Shown here: positions 28,597 through 39,140 of the stretch, piece by piece
Layout of the letters: each line of letters begins with the position of its first letter
Position numbering within the stretch: the stretch's first letter is position 1
NCBI GenBank assembly: GCA_900472175.1
Contig: UCHD01000004.1
Span: forward strand, 117,721-181,720
Source of the DNA: Hyphomicrobiales bacterium
GTDB taxonomy: Bacteria; Pseudomonadota; Alphaproteobacteria; Rhizobiales; Rhizobiaceae
DNA: 64,000 nt
Direction of reading: 5' to 3'
Made by a program: the position numbers and the translations under genes
Notes under the pieces: generated by a model
The model's input: the letters and a program-made list of their open reading frames with translations, nothing else
Database searches by the model: none
What the model was told of the DNA's origin: nothing

Positions 28597-30008
28597 AAAT
28601 GCCGCAGACAATCGGCCTGGTTCATTTCATCGGTATCGGTGGTATCGGCATGAGCGGTATCGCCGAGGTGCTGCACAATCTCGGCCACAAGGTTCAGGGC
28701 TCCGACCAGTCCGACAGCGCCAATGTCCAGCGCCTGCGTGACAAGGGCATCGAGGTGTTTGTTGGCCACAAGGCGGAGAATATCGGTGATGCGGAAGTTG
28801 TCGTGGTTTCCACCGCGATCAAGAAGAGTAACCCGGAGCTGATCGCCGCGCGTGAAAAGCTGCTGCCGGTGGTGCGCCGTGCCGAAATGCTCGCCGAACT
28901 CATGCGCTTCCGCAATGCGATTGCCATCGGCGGCACGCACGGCAAGACGACGACGACCTCGATGGTCGCGACGCTGCTCGAAGCGGGTGGTCTCGACCCG
29001 ACCGTTATCAACGGTGGCATCATCAATGCCTATGGCACCAATGCCCGCATGGGCGAGGGTGAGTGGATGGTGGTCGAGGCCGACGAATCCGACGGCACAT
29101 TCCTGAAATTGCCCGCCGACGTCGCCGTCGTCACCAATATCGATCCGGAGCATCTCGATCACTACGGCAATTTTGATGCCGTGCGCGCTGCGTTCCGCCA
29201 GTTTGTCGAGAATGTACCGTTCTACGGTTTTGGCGTCATGTGCCTCGATCATCCCGAAGTGCAAACGATGGTCTCGAAGATCGAGGACCGCAAGGTCATT
29301 ACGTATGGCGAAAACCCGCAGGCCGACGTGCGCTTTTCCAATATCCGCATGGACGGTGCTACCTCGGTGTTCGACGTCGAGATTCGCCGCCGCCGCACGG
29401 GTAAAGTGATCCAGATGAAGGATCTTCGCCTGCCGATGCCCGGCCGTCACAATGTTTCCAACGCTACCGCGGCGATTGCCGTTGCTCAGCGGCTTGGCAT
29501 TTCGCCCGAGGATATCGCCAAGGGGCTGGCCGCCTTTGCCGGCGTCAAGCGCCGCTTCACGTTTACTGGTGAATGGAACGACGTTCGCGTCTATGACGAT
29601 TACGGTCATCATCCCGTCGAGATCAAGGCAGTGCTGAAGGCCGCACGCGAAGCCTGCCAGGGCCGCGTTATCGCCGTGCATCAACCACATCGCTTCTCGC
29701 GTCTGCACAGCCTGTTCGAGGATTTTTCCGCCTGCTTCAACGAGGCCGACACGATCCTTCTGGCGCCGGTCTATTCCGCCGGTGAAGAGCCGATCGAGGG
29801 CATCAATTCACAGGAACTCGTCTCCCGCATCAAGGCCGGTGGCCATCGCGACGCGCGCTTCATCGACGGTCCGGAAGCAATCGCTCCGATTGTATCAGCC
29901 ATTGCACAACCGGGTGACTTTGTGGTTCTCTTGGGGGCTGGCAGTATCACGTATTGGGCTGCCGCACTTCCGAAGGAACTCGCAGGCATTTCAGGAAATT
30001 CCGCATGA
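28593..30008 (+). CDS. murC: UDP-MurNAc:L-alanine ligase
   Basis: This 471-residue Mur ligase has an N-terminal [15 protein letters not shown] nucleotide fold, the ATP loop [13 protein letters not shown] (about 109), [10 protein letters not shown] and the C-terminal [12 protein letters not shown]. It adds L-Ala to UDP-MurNAc. It overlaps both neighbours by 4 nt, giving a tightly coupled murG-murC-murB unit. Confidence 0.96.
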   Translation: MKMPQTIGLVHFIGIGGIGMSGIAEVLHNLGHKVQGSDQSDSANVQRLRDKGIEVFVGHKAENIGDAEVVVVSTAIKKSNPELIAAREKLLPVVRRAEMLAELMRFRNAIAIGGTHGKTTTTSMVATLLEAGGLDPTVINGGIINAYGTNARMGEGEWMVVEADESDGTFLKLPADVAVVTNIDPEHLDHYGNFDAVRAAFRQFVENVPFYGFGVMCLDHPEVQTMVSKIEDRKVITYGENPQADVRFSNIRMDGATSVFDVEIRRRRTGKVIQMKDLRLPMPGRHNVSNATAAIAVAQRLGISPEDIAKGLAAFAGVKRRFTFTGEWNDVRVYDDYGHHPVEIKAVLKAAREACQGRVIAVHQPHRFSRLHSLFEDFSACFNEADTILLAPVYSAGEEPIEGINSQELVSRIKAGGHRDARFIDGPEAIAPIVSAIAQPGDFVVLLGAGSITYWAAALPKELAGISGNSA

Positions 30009-30979
30009 AACAGGTAAACGGGGAAAAGTTGCTGGCCTCTCTCGGGGACAGCGTTAAGGAACTGCGCGGGCGTTTGACGCCGGACGCGCCGATGGATCGC
30101 GTCACCTGGTTTCGTGCCGGCGGGCTTGCCGAGCTGATGTTCCAGCCGCATGATGCCGATGATCTCATCACGTTCCTGAAAATGCTGCCCGCCGAAGTGC
30201 CCGTGATGGTTGCGGGCGTCGGCTCCAACCTTCTGGTGCGCGATGGTGGCATTCCGGGCGTGGTTATCCGGTTGTCGGCCAAGGGGTTTGGCGATGTCGA
30301 GCTGGTTTCGGAAACGCGGGTCAAGGCAGGCGCCATCTGCCCGGACAAGAACCTTGCGGCGATGACGCTCGATCATGGTATTGGCGGTTTCGCATTCTAC
30401 TACGGCATTCCCGGCACGATTGGCGGCGCATTGCGCATGAATGCCGGCGCTAATGGCGGCGAGACGCGCGAGCGCGTTGTCGAGGTGCATGCTGTCGATC
30501 GCAAGGGCAACACGCATGTGCTGTCGAATGCCGACATGGGCTACACCTACCGCCATTCGTCAGCACCCAAGGACCTGATCTTCACCCACGCTATTTTCGA
30601 AGGCTACCTTGAAGACAAGGCGAAGATTCGCGCCGACATGGATGCGGTGCGCCAGCATCGCGAAACCGTGCAGCCGATCCGTGAAAAGACCGGTGGATCG
30701 ACCTTCAAGAACCCGGAGGGGCACTCTGCCTGGAAGCTGATCGACGAGGCAGGTTGCCGCGGCCTAATGATCGGTGGCGCACAGATGTCGCCAATGCACT
30801 GCAACTTCATGATCAACACCGGCCAGGCGAGCGGCTATGAGCTCGAATATCTCGGCGAAACCGTGCGCCAGCGCGTGTTTGAAACCTCGGGTATTTCGCT
30901 TGAATGGGAAATCAAGCGCGTCGGTGCGTTCATGCCGGGCTACGAGGTCAAGGAATTTTTGGGCGAACTGACAGCCTGA
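30005..30979 (+). CDS. murB: UDP-N-acetylenolpyruvoylglucosamine reductase
   Basis: This 324-residue FAD enzyme reduces UDP-GlcNAc-enolpyruvate to UDP-MurNAc. Seen are the FAD segment [30 protein letters not shown] and the C-terminal [12 protein letters not shown] with the catalytic Ser region. The ATG at 30005 overlaps the murC stop (ATGA). A strong terminator follows, ending the first dcw block. Confidence 0.95.
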   Translation: MKQVNGEKLLASLGDSVKELRGRLTPDAPMDRVTWFRAGGLAELMFQPHDADDLITFLKMLPAEVPVMVAGVGSNLLVRDGGIPGVVIRLSAKGFGDVELVSETRVKAGAICPDKNLAAMTLDHGIGGFAFYYGIPGTIGGALRMNAGANGGETRERVVEVHAVDRKGNTHVLSNADMGYTYRHSSAPKDLIFTHAIFEGYLEDKAKIRADMDAVRQHRETVQPIREKTGGSTFKNPEGHSAWKLIDEAGCRGLMIGGAQMSPMHCNFMINTGQASGYELEYLGETVRQRVFETSGISLEWEIKRVGAFMPGYEVKEFLGELTA

Positions 30980-31001
30980 GCCGCTGCCAATGAGCTGATA
31001 T

Positions 31002-31038
31002 AAAAAAGCCGCCGTGGAGTGATCCGCGGCGGCTTTTT
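31002..31038. terminator. Bidirectional terminator between murB and MFS transporter
   Basis: AAAAAAGCCGCCG (31002-31014) pairs with CGGCGGCTTTTT (31027-31038). It has A- and T-tracts on both sides and serves convergent genes. Confidence 0.9.
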
Positions 31039-31059
31039 GGTGTTTGATGTTTACTAAGT

Positions 31060-32370
31060 TCAGACTTCGTCCTTGCCGGAAAGCAGGATGCAGATCAGCG
31101 TGATCACCGCTGATGCGCCAAGATAATAGCCGACATAGGCCATGCCGTAGTTCACCTGCAGCCAGGTCGCGGCATAAGGAGCAAGCGAGGCTCCGAAAAT
31201 TCCGGCGAGGTTGAAGGTGATCGACGAGCCGGTATAGCGCACGTTGGTCGGGAAGGGGGCCGCAAGCGCCGTACCGATCAGGCCGTAGGTCAAGCCCATC
31301 AGTGCCATCGCGATTATAGCGAAGACGAAGATCGAACCTTCACCCGATGTCATCAATCCGTTCAGGAAGAACGAGAAGAGGCCGATCAGCACCGTCGTTA
31401 CGATCAGTACCTCGCGCCGGCCAAAACGTTCTGCCAGCTTGCCGGCGATCGGGATGAAGATACCGAACATGATCGAGCCGACGATCTGGATTTCCAGTGC
31501 GTCGAGGAACGGGATCTTCAGGACCTTGACGTTGTAGGAGAGAAGATAGGCCGAGCCGATGTAGAACAAGACGAAAGTCGCCAGCGCCACAAAGGTGCCA
31601 AGCAGGAGGCTGCGCTTGTGGCTGCGGAACAGTTCCATCACTGGCACTTCGACGCGCTCATGCTTGTCGATGGCCTTCTGGAACGCCGGGGTTTCGGTGA
31701 TCGACAGGCGTACCCACAGACCAACGGCGATCAGGATGATCGAGGCGATGAACGGGATGCGCCAGCCCCAGCTGAGCAGTTGCTCCTGGGTCATCAGGTG
31801 CAACAGCAGCCAGAACGCGCCCGAGGACAGGAACAGACCGACAGGGGCGCCGAGTTGCGGGAACATGCCGTACCAGCTGCGCTTGCCTTCCGGCGCGTTT
31901 TCCGTGGCAAGCAGGACGGCTCCGCCCCATTCGCCACCGAGGCCAAAGCCCTGGCCAAAGCGGCACAACGCCAGCAGAAGCGGTGCGATGACGCCGATCT
32001 GCTCGTAGGTGGGCAACAGCCCGATGATGACCGTCGAGACGCCCATGGTCAGAAGAGCCGCCACCAGAGTGGTCTTGCGGCCGACCCGGTCGCCGAAATG
32101 GCCAAACACGACCGCGCCGAACGGGCGGGCGAAGAAGGCGATCGAGAAGGTGGCGAAGGAGGCGAGCAGCGCTGTGGTCGGGTCGCTGTTCGGGAAGAAC
32201 AGTACCGGGAATACCAGCACGGCGGCTGTGGCGTAAACGTAGAAGTCGAAGAATTCGATGGTCGTGCCGACCAGGCTTGCGAGGAGAACGCGGGCTGGTG
32301 AATTGAGTGGGCCCTTGTTCAACGGCTCTGCCGTCGGCGACGACGTGGAGAGTGTGTCGCTCATTATCAT
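31060..32370 (-). CDS. MFS transporter, metabolite:H+ symporter (MHS) family
   Basis: This 436-residue, 12-helix major facilitator has the MHS-type pieces GTTIEFFDFYVYATAA in helix 1, FGHFGDRVGRK in loop 2-3 and a GFGLGGEWGGAVLLA helix. Relatives carry shikimate, proline/betaine, citrate or alpha-ketoglutarate; the substrate here is unknown. A start at 32364 (third codon, MSDTL) is equally possible. It sits in reverse orientation inside the dcw region, together with aqpZ splitting murB from ddlB. Confidence 0.9.
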   Translation of the reverse strand: MIMSDTLSTSSPTAEPLNKGPLNSPARVLLASLVGTTIEFFDFYVYATAAVLVFPVLFFPNSDPTTALLASFATFSIAFFARPFGAVVFGHFGDRVGRKTTLVAALLTMGVSTVIIGLLPTYEQIGVIAPLLLALCRFGQGFGLGGEWGGAVLLATENAPEGKRSWYGMFPQLGAPVGLFLSSGAFWLLLHLMTQEQLLSWGWRIPFIASIILIAVGLWVRLSITETPAFQKAIDKHERVEVPVMELFRSHKRSLLLGTFVALATFVLFYIGSAYLLSYNVKVLKIPFLDALEIQIVGSIMFGIFIPIAGKLAERFGRREVLIVTTVLIGLFSFFLNGLMTSGEGSIFVFAIIAMALMGLTYGLIGTALAAPFPTNVRYTGSSITFNLAGIFGASLAPYAATWLQVNYGMAYVGYYLGASAVITLICILLSGKDEV

Positions 32371-32746
32371 GTGTCCGTATTGGGAATGTTAGTGCCGTCT
32401 TGGGAGGCAGCGGCCCGGCTTTAACGCAGACGAAGCGGCAATAAAACCCTTCAAACGCAACTATCGGCAAGATTTCATGGGCTGCCTTTGGTTAAAATGT
32501 CGCCGAAACCGCCGTTTGATTGCGAAGATTTTCATCGCTGTGATCAAAAATGCCTCTGAATCACTTCTCTGCACGCGCCATCCTTGACCAGAATCGAATT
32601 GTCGCAAATCTTGGGTTGTGCACTCGGCGACCGGGTGCGGCAAACAGGCTGGGATGCGCATGCGTTTCCTTCAGGGGGTCTGATGGAGGCGCGTGATATG
32701 CGCATCAGGCACTTTTGGAGCATTTGCTCCGTTTGAAGGGGAAACC

Positions 32747-33433
32747 ATGTTCAAGAAGCTTTCTGCGGAATTTTTGGGAACATTCTGGCTTGTCTTCGGC
32801 GGCTGCGGCAGCGCCGTGCTGGCAGCGGCTTTTCCGGAAGTCGGCATCGGCCTGCTCGGTGTCTCGTTTGCCTTCGGCCTGACCGTCCTGACAATGGCCT
32901 ATGCCGTCGGCGGCATTTCGGGTGGTCACTTCAATCCGGCAGTGTCGGTCGGCCTGACGGTTGCCGGCAAGTTCCCGGCCTCTTCGCTTCCGGGCTATAT
33001 CATTGCCCAGGTGGCGGGCGCGATCGTTGCGGCCGCGGCTCTTTACCTAGTTGCGAGCGGCAAGGCTGACTTCCAGCTCGGCGGGTTCGCTGCCAATGGT
33101 TACGGCGAGCACTCGCCGGGCGGCTACTCGCTGACCTCGGCGCTGGTCATCGAGTTGCTTCTCACCGGCTTCTTCATCTTCATCATTCTCGGTGCTACCC
33201 ACGGCCGTGTGCCGGTTGGCTTTGCGCCAATTGCCATCGGTCTTGCCCTGACGCTCATCCACCTGATCTCGATCCCGGTCACCAATACATCGGTCAATCC
33301 GGCCCGTTCGACAGGTCAGGCGCTGTTTGTCGGAGGCTGGGCGTTGCAGCAGTTGTGGCTGTTCTGGCTTGCCCCGATCGTTGGTGCTGCCATCGGTGCC
33401 ATCGTCTGGAAAGTCGTCGGCGAAGACGACTGA
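32747..33433 (+). CDS. aqpZ: Aquaporin Z
   Basis: This 228-residue, six-helix water channel has two NPA boxes, HFNPAVSVG and SVNPARSTG. Between them are aromatic/Arg filter residues of the water-selective type (F near the start, Arg after the second NPA). The start at 32747 follows GAAGGGGAAACC. The 376-bp divergent gap to the MFS gene holds a small GGAGCATTTGCTCC hairpin near 32718 and no clear promoter. A strong terminator follows. Confidence 0.94.
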   Translation: MFKKLSAEFLGTFWLVFGGCGSAVLAAAFPEVGIGLLGVSFAFGLTVLTMAYAVGGISGGHFNPAVSVGLTVAGKFPASSLPGYIIAQVAGAIVAAAALYLVASGKADFQLGGFAANGYGEHSPGGYSLTSALVIELLLTGFFIFIILGATHGRVPVGFAPIAIGLALTLIHLISIPVTNTSVNPARSTGQALFVGGWALQQLWLFWLAPIVGAAIGAIVWKVVGEDD

Positions 33434-33464
33434 GACGCTGCCATCTGCCATATCCCGCTTACCG

Positions 33465-33500
33465 AAGGCCCCGCGCAAATCGCTGCGGGGCCTTTCTGTT
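33465..33500 (+). terminator. Rho-independent terminator of aqpZ
   Basis: AAGGCCCCGC (33465-33474) pairs with GCGGGGCCTT (33485-33494), followed by a short T-rich tract. Confidence 0.85.
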
Positions 33501-33618
33501 TTGTAGCCGCCGCCATGGCCTTTTCCCTTGCGCTACAATTAACACTCTGATTCTAAGCGATGAATCGAAGTGCCGAGATGAGTCGGCACGAAATATTTTA
33601 CCCATGTCTTGGATAGGG

Positions 33619-33647
33619 TTAACCAAAGTAAACGGTTCATTAACCAT
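33619..33647 (+). promoter_or_regulatory. CtrA-like half-sites upstream of ddlB
   Basis: TTAACC (33619-33624) and TTAACCAT (33640-33647) lie in the A/T-rich stretch about 105-130 bp before ddlB. TTAACCAT is the half-site recognised by the alphaproteobacterial cell-cycle regulator CtrA. The spacing is not the canonical TTAA-N7-TTAA. A 7-bp inverted repeat (GTGCCGA/TCGGCAC, 33570-33589) lies just upstream. This 318-bp gap holds no gene. Confidence 0.4.
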
Positions 33648-33751
33648 AATGCCGCTCTAGTGGGACTGCGCCTGAAGGATGCGACTCGTGTGTCCGAACA
33701 AGCTAGGCGCAAGCGGCGATTTGTAAGGCTGGCGTAATGTCGGGGGTTTTT

Positions 33752-34675
33752 ATGAGCAAGCATGTGGCTGTCCTTATGGGCGGATTTTCTTCGGAGCGGC
33801 CGGTGAGCCTGTCTTCCGGGGCTGCGTGCGCCGATGCGCTGGAGGCCGAAGGCTACCGCGTCACCCGAATCGACGTCGATCGCAATGTTGCGTCGGTTCT
33901 GGCTGATCTGCGTCCCGATGTTGCCTTCAATGCCCTGCATGGTCCGTTCGGCGAGGATGGTACGATCCAGGGCGTCCTCGAATATCTTGAGATTCCGTAT
34001 ACGCATTCCGGCGTTCTTGCCTCGGCGCTGGCGATGGACAAGGCGCAGGCCAAGCTCGTTGCTGCTGCTGCCGGTATTCCTGTTGCCGAGGCGCGCGTCA
34101 TGGATCGCCATGATTTCGGCTCCACTCATCCGATGAAGCCGCCCTATGTCGTCAAGCCGGTTCGTGAGGGGTCGAGCTTCGGCGTGGTGATGGTCAAGGA
34201 AGATCAGTCACATCCACCGCAGATCGTCACGTCCAGCGAGTGGCGCTATGGCGACCGGGTGATGGTCGAGCGCTATGTGCATGGCCGCGAGTTCACCTGC
34301 GGCGTCATGGGCGATACGGCCCTTGGCGTCACCGAAGTGATACCGCAGGGACACGCCTTCTACGATTACGATTCAAAGTACGTGAAAGGCGGCTCAAAAC
34401 ACGTCATTCCGGCGGATATTTTACCAAATATTTACCAAAAAATACAAACACTCTCACTCATGGCGCATCAGGCGATTGGATGCCGCGGCGTAAGCCGCTC
34501 CGACTTCCGCTTCGACGACCGTTTCTCTGCAGAAGGAGAGCTTATCTGGCTGGAGGTTAATACTCAGCCCGGAATGACTCCCACCTCTCTGGTTCCTGAA
34601 ATGGCCGTTCATGCAGGCCATACCTTTGGTGAATTCCTTAAGTGGATCGTGGAGGACGCGTCGTGTTTGCGTTGA
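33752..34675 (+). CDS. ddlB: D-alanine--D-alanine ligase
   Basis: This 307-residue ATP-grasp enzyme makes D-Ala-D-Ala for MurF. Seen are [26 protein letters not shown], the ATP-grasp [16 protein letters not shown] and the C-terminal [14 protein letters not shown] metal/substrate segment. The ATG at 33752 (after GGGGG) gives the usual N-terminus; one five codons upstream is possible. It begins the second dcw block and overlaps ftsQ by 13 nt. Confidence 0.95.
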   Translation: MSKHVAVLMGGFSSERPVSLSSGAACADALEAEGYRVTRIDVDRNVASVLADLRPDVAFNALHGPFGEDGTIQGVLEYLEIPYTHSGVLASALAMDKAQAKLVAAAAGIPVAEARVMDRHDFGSTHPMKPPYVVKPVREGSSFGVVMVKEDQSHPPQIVTSSEWRYGDRVMVERYVHGREFTCGVMGDTALGVTEVIPQGHAFYDYDSKYVKGGSKHVIPADILPNIYQKIQTLSLMAHQAIGCRGVSRSDFRFDDRFSAEGELIWLEVNTQPGMTPTSLVPEMAVHAGHTFGEFLKWIVEDASCLR

Positions 34676-35595
34676 AGGGCAGGAAGGCCGGAAGAGGACG
34701 GGCACCGCTGGAGGCGGCTGATCTGGATGGTCAGCGCGTACTGCCGCGGCCGCTGCGTCGCGTCGTGCGTTTCCTTGTCAGCCTCGGAACCGGCCGCATT
34801 CACTTTATGCCGTACACCGGCACCGTTTCCGCCGCGGCATTTTTCGCTGCGACCGGTTTTTATGGTATGTCGCTTGGTGGTCACAGTCAGGATTTTGCCC
34901 AGACGACCACGACGGCCGCCGGTTTCGCGATCGAAGACGTCAAAGTGTCCGGTAATGACCAGACCTCGGAAATCGACATCCTGCAGCAGCTGGGTCTTGA
35001 CGGTGCGACCTCGCTGGTTGCCCTCGACATCGGCGTGGCGCGCAAGCTGATCAGCGAAATGCCCTGGGTCGAGGACGTTGCCGTGCGCAAGGTCTATCCG
35101 GGTACGATCGAGGTTAATCTCAAGGAGCGCAAGGCGTTCGGCATCTGGCAGCATGGCACCGATCTTTCGTTGATCGAGGCAAGCGGCAGCGTGATTGCAC
35201 CGCTGCGTGACAACAAGTTCTCCGAACTGCCGCTGTTCGTCGGCCGTGATGCCGAGACCACTGCTGCGGCTTTCTATGCCCGCTTCGAGCAGTGGCCGGA
35301 AATCAGCAAACGGGTCAAAGCCTATGTTCGCGTTGCTGGCCGCCGCTGGGACCTGATGCTCGACAACGGCATCACAATCAAGCTGCCCGAGCACGATCTG
35401 GACCGTGCCATGCAGGTGCTTTCGACGATGGAAGAGGGGCAGCAACTGCTTGAGCGCGACATCGCCGCAGTCGATCTGAGGCTGGAAGACCGCACCACGG
35501 TCCAGTTGACCCCGGAAGCCGCCGCCCGCCGTCAGACTGTTCTGGAGGCCCGCACGAAGCTGTTGAAGAAGCAGGAAAAGGAAGGCCGTACATGA
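34663..35595 (+). CDS. ftsQ: Cell division protein FtsQ (GTG start)
   Basis: This bitopic division protein has 310 residues: a basic cytoplasmic tail, one membrane helix (about residues 46-68), a POTRA domain from about [11 protein letters not shown], and a beta domain. It scaffolds FtsL/FtsB and controls septal synthesis. GTG 34663 was chosen because GGAGG ends 7 bases before it inside ddlB; an earlier open region lacks a ribosome site. It overlaps ftsA by 4 nt. Confidence 0.93.
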   Translation: MFALKGRKAGRGRAPLEAADLDGQRVLPRPLRRVVRFLVSLGTGRIHFMPYTGTVSAAAFFAATGFYGMSLGGHSQDFAQTTTTAAGFAIEDVKVSGNDQTSEIDILQQLGLDGATSLVALDIGVARKLISEMPWVEDVAVRKVYPGTIEVNLKERKAFGIWQHGTDLSLIEASGSVIAPLRDNKFSELPLFVGRDAETTAAAFYARFEQWPEISKRVKAYVRVAGRRWDLMLDNGITIKLPEHDLDRAMQVLSTMEEGQQLLERDIAAVDLRLEDRTTVQLTPEAAARRQTVLEARTKLLKKQEKEGRT

Positions 35596-36923
35596 GCATC
35601 TTCGGCTCCTCGAATTTTGGGCTGCCGCGTCTGAAGCCGCTTTCTTCCAAGCGGTCGCATGTCGTTTCCGTGCTCGATATCGGCTCAACCAAGGTGGTCT
35701 GCATGATCGGCCGGCTGACGCCGCGCGCCGAAAGCCAGATCCTGCCGGGCCGCACGCATTCGATCGAAATCATCGGTATCGGCCACCACAAGTCGCGCGG
35801 CATGAAGAACGGCGTGATCGCCGATCTCGACGCCGCCGAAAGCGTCGTCCGTCTGGCGGTCGATGCCGCCGAGCGTATGGCCGGGCTGACCATCGACAGC
35901 TTGATCGTCAACATCTCTGCCGGCCGCCTGCAGAGCGATATCTACACCGCCTCCATCGATCTCGGTGGCCAGGAAGTCGATTCCGCTGACCTGAAGAAGG
36001 TTCTGGCGGCTGCCGGTCAGCAGTCGCTGCGTCAGGATCGCGTCATCCTGCATTCGCTGCCCACGGGTTTCTCGCTCGATGGCGAGCGCGGCATCCGTGA
36101 TCCGCTGGCCATGTTCGGCGATGCGCTGGGTGTCGACATGCACGTGCTGACCGCTGAGCGCGCCGCACTGAAAAACCTCGAACTCTGCATCAACCGCGCG
36201 CACCTGTCGGTCGAAGGCATTGTCGCGACACCGTATGCAAGCGGTCTTGCGGCTCTGGTCGATGACGAAGTCGAACTCGGTTGCGCCGCTATCGACATGG
36301 GCGGTGGCACCACGACGATCTCGGTCTTTGCCGAGGGCAAGCTGGTTCATGCTGACGCAATCAGCCTGGGCGGCCACCACGTCACCACCGACCTCGCACG
36401 CGGCCTGTCTACCCGCATCGAGGACGCCGAGCGCCTGAAGGTCGTTCATGGTTCGGCACTGCCCAATAGCGCCGATGAGCGCGACATCGTCTCCGTTCCG
36501 CCGATCGGCGAGGACGATCGCGATCAGCCGACACATGTGCCGCGTGCACTGGTCTCGCGCATCGTGCGGGCACGCATCGAGGAAACACTGGAACTGATCC
36601 GCGACCGTATTCAGCGGTCCGGCTTCTCGCCGATCGTCGGCAAGCGCGTCGTTCTGACGGGTGGCGCAGCACAGCTGACCGGTCTGCCCGAATCGGCGCG
36701 CCGGATTCTCGCCCGCAACGTCCGCATCGGCCGTCCGCTCGGCGTCTCCGGACTGCCGGCAGCAGCCAAAGGTCCGGCCTTTTCGACGGCCGTCGGTCTG
36801 ATGATCTATCCGCAGGTCGCGGACATGGAAACACACGCGGCGCAGGGCGGTCTGCTCACGTCGCTTGCAGGAAACAACAGCCGTATCGCCCGGATGGGCC
36901 AATGGCTGAAGGAAAGCTTTTGA
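35592..36923 (+). CDS. ftsA: Cell division actin-like protein FtsA
   Basis: This 443-residue actin-fold ATPase tethers FtsZ to the membrane. Seen are VLDIGSTKVVCMIG (phosphate 1 loop), AAIDMGGGTTTISVF (phosphate 2), VVLTGGAAQLTGL (adenosine loop) and a C-terminal amphipathic helix RMGQWLKESF for membrane binding. Its start overlaps ftsQ by 4 nt. ftsZ follows after a 93-bp gap with its own GGAAGG-type ribosome site. Confidence 0.96.
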   Translation: MSIFGSSNFGLPRLKPLSSKRSHVVSVLDIGSTKVVCMIGRLTPRAESQILPGRTHSIEIIGIGHHKSRGMKNGVIADLDAAESVVRLAVDAAERMAGLTIDSLIVNISAGRLQSDIYTASIDLGGQEVDSADLKKVLAAAGQQSLRQDRVILHSLPTGFSLDGERGIRDPLAMFGDALGVDMHVLTAERAALKNLELCINRAHLSVEGIVATPYASGLAALVDDEVELGCAAIDMGGGTTTISVFAEGKLVHADAISLGGHHVTTDLARGLSTRIEDAERLKVVHGSALPNSADERDIVSVPPIGEDDRDQPTHVPRALVSRIVRARIEETLELIRDRIQRSGFSPIVGKRVVLTGGAAQLTGLPESARRILARNVRIGRPLGVSGLPAAAKGPAFSTAVGLMIYPQVADMETHAAQGGLLTSLAGNNSRIARMGQWLKESF

Positions 36924-37016
36924 GCCCTTCGGCTTCATGCTGACGGGATGCAATACGGGATTTAGAGATTTGGCCGGCTCGGCAAGGCGGCCAGAAACCA
37001 GGAAGGAACGGGTACA

Positions 37017-38801
37017 ATGACGATCAACTTGCAAAAGCCGGATATCACCGAGCTGAAGCCCCGCATCACCGTCTTCGGTGTCGGCGGGGGCGGTGGCAAT
37101 GCCGTTAACAACATGATCACCGCAGGCCTCGAAGGCGTCGATTTCGTCGTCGCCAACACCGATGCCCAGGCGCTGACCATGACCAAGGCTTCGCGCATCA
37201 TCCAGATGGGTGTTGCCGTGACCGAAGGTCTGGGCGCCGGTTCGCAGCCGGAAGTCGGCCGTGCGGCGGCTGAAGAGTGCATCGACGAGATCATCGATCA
37301 CCTGAATGGCACGCATATGTGCTTCGTCACTGCCGGCATGGGTGGTGGTACGGGTACCGGTGCTGCTCCGGTCGTTGCCCAGGCAGCCCGCAACAAGGGT
37401 ATCCTGACGGTCGGCGTCGTCACCAAGCCGTTCCAGTTCGAAGGCCAGCGCCGCATGCGTCTCGCCGACATGGGCATCCAGGAACTGCAGAAGTCCGTCG
37501 ATACCCTGATCGTCATTCCGAACCAGAACCTGTTCCGGATCGCCAATGACCGCACCACGTTCGCCGATGCGTTCGCAATGGCTGACCAGGTTCTCTATTC
37601 GGGCGTTGCCTGCATCACCGACCTGATGGTCAAGGAAGGCCTGATCAACCTCGACTTCGCGGACGTTCGTTCCGTGATGCGCGAGATGGGTCGCGCCATG
37701 ATGGGCACCGGCGAAGCATCCGGCGAAGGCCGCGCAATGGCTGCAGCTGAAGCTGCTATCGCCAACCCGCTGCTCGACGAAACCTCGATGAAGGGCGCCC
37801 AGGGTCTCTTGATCTCGATCACCGGTGGCCGTGACCTCACCCTGTTCGAAGTCGACGAAGCAGCAACCCGTATCCGCGAAGAAGTGGATCCGGACGCCAA
37901 CATCATCCTCGGCGCAACATTCGACGAAGAACTCGAAGGCCTCATCCGCGTTTCGGTCGTGGCAACGGGTATCGATCGGACGGCTGCGGAGGTGGCCGGC
38001 CGTACTGCTGACTTTCGTCCGGTAGCAGCATCCAAGCCGATCGTCCGTCCGTCCATCGCCATCCCGGCCGCTCCGGTCCAGCAGACGGTTGCCGTTCAGC
38101 AGCCAGCTCCGGTTGCCCAGCAGCCAGTCGTTCAGCAGCAGCAGGCCGCCCAGCCGGTTCAGCAGACGAGTGATTCGATTGCCGAAGCCATCCGTGCAGC
38201 CGAACTGGAACGCGAACTGTTCCTGTCCATGCCGCGCGGTGGTGCAACTGCACCGGTTCAGCAGGCTCAGGACGATTTCCGTCCGCAGAGCAAGCTTTTC
38301 GCAGGTGCCGCACCAGTCGAACAGCAGCCTGTGCTTCAGGCCGCCGCTCCGGTTCAGCGTGCGATAGAAACGCCGGTCTACCAGCAGCCGGTCGCCCAGG
38401 CTCCGGTTCGCCAGGAGCCTGCCGCTCCGGTGATCCGCCAGCAGGCCGAACAGGTTCGCATGCCGCGCGTCGAAGACTTCCCGCCGATGGTCAAGGCCGA
38501 AGCGGAACATCGTGCACAGCCGGTTCAGCACGAAGAGCGCGGTCCGATGGGCCTGCTCAAGCGAATCACCAATTCGCTCGCACGCCGCGAAGAAGAAACG
38601 CATGATGTGGCTGCCGACATGACCTCCGGTGCGCCGGCCGCGTCCTCGCAGCAGCGCCGTCCGCTGTCGCCCGAAGCCAGCGTTTATGCGCCGCGCCGGG
38701 CAGCTCCTCTCGATGACCGTGCCCGCGCTGCCTCGCAGCCGCGTGCACATGAAGACGATCAGCTCGAAATCCCGGCGTTCCTGCGCCGCCAGTCGAACTG
38801 A
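37017..38801 (+). CDS. ftsZ: Cell division GTPase FtsZ with long Q/P-rich linker
   Basis: This 594-residue tubulin-like GTPase forms the Z-ring. The GTPase core (about residues 13-320) carries [11 protein letters not shown] and [11 protein letters not shown]. An Ala/Gln/Pro/Val-rich linker of about 230 residues follows, then a [13 protein letters not shown] helix and the C-terminal peptide [11 protein letters not shown] that binds FtsA and other partners. It is much longer than E. coli FtsZ (383) but usual for rhizobial FtsZ1. A strong terminator follows. Confidence 0.97.
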   Translation: MTINLQKPDITELKPRITVFGVGGGGGNAVNNMITAGLEGVDFVVANTDAQALTMTKASRIIQMGVAVTEGLGAGSQPEVGRAAAEECIDEIIDHLNGTHMCFVTAGMGGGTGTGAAPVVAQAARNKGILTVGVVTKPFQFEGQRRMRLADMGIQELQKSVDTLIVIPNQNLFRIANDRTTFADAFAMADQVLYSGVACITDLMVKEGLINLDFADVRSVMREMGRAMMGTGEASGEGRAMAAAEAAIANPLLDETSMKGAQGLLISITGGRDLTLFEVDEAATRIREEVDPDANIILGATFDEELEGLIRVSVVATGIDRTAAEVAGRTADFRPVAASKPIVRPSIAIPAAPVQQTVAVQQPAPVAQQPVVQQQQAAQPVQQTSDSIAEAIRAAELERELFLSMPRGGATAPVQQAQDDFRPQSKLFAGAAPVEQQPVLQAAAPVQRAIETPVYQQPVAQAPVRQEPAAPVIRQQAEQVRMPRVEDFPPMVKAEAEHRAQPVQHEERGPMGLLKRITNSLARREEETHDVAADMTSGAPAASSQQRRPLSPEASVYAPRRAAPLDDRARAASQPRAHEDDQLEIPAFLRRQSN

Positions 38802-38829
38802 TTTTTTCGCCCACCTTCCTCCTTGCCGA

Positions 38830-38859
38830 AATGCCCGGGTTTGCGCCCGGGCATTTTTT
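38830..38859 (+). terminator. Rho-independent terminator of ftsZ
   Basis: AATGCCCGGG (38830-38839) pairs with CCCGGGCATT (38846-38855), followed by a T-run. The remaining ~280 bp to lpxC shows no gene. Confidence 0.92.
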
Positions 38860-39140
38860 ATGAATTATTGAATTCTTCCAATATCTAAGCACCGTGTGTG
38901 CGTCGCGTAACAAAGCGAAAGAAACAGTGATTTGGAATGACAGCCCGCAGCAATTATCTTCACAATCAGGACTGATGGGGCAGCATTGCGATTCTAAGCG
39001 CGAAGGTTGGCATATTGGACCGGCTGGTGATGCAAGGCGTCACTTTCCGACGGTGTGTCTTGCGGCTTTGGAAAACGCGCGGCTCTGGTCCCCTTGAGAC
39101 ATTCGGCGGCAACGCCACGTAGCATTTGAAGGCGAGAAGC

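Noticed and set aside
35685..38750. 1021-codon open frame on the minus strand opposite ftsA-ftsZ
   Set aside because: It mirrors the codon bias of ftsZ/ftsA, has no family motif and no ribosome site; the plus-strand genes are certain.
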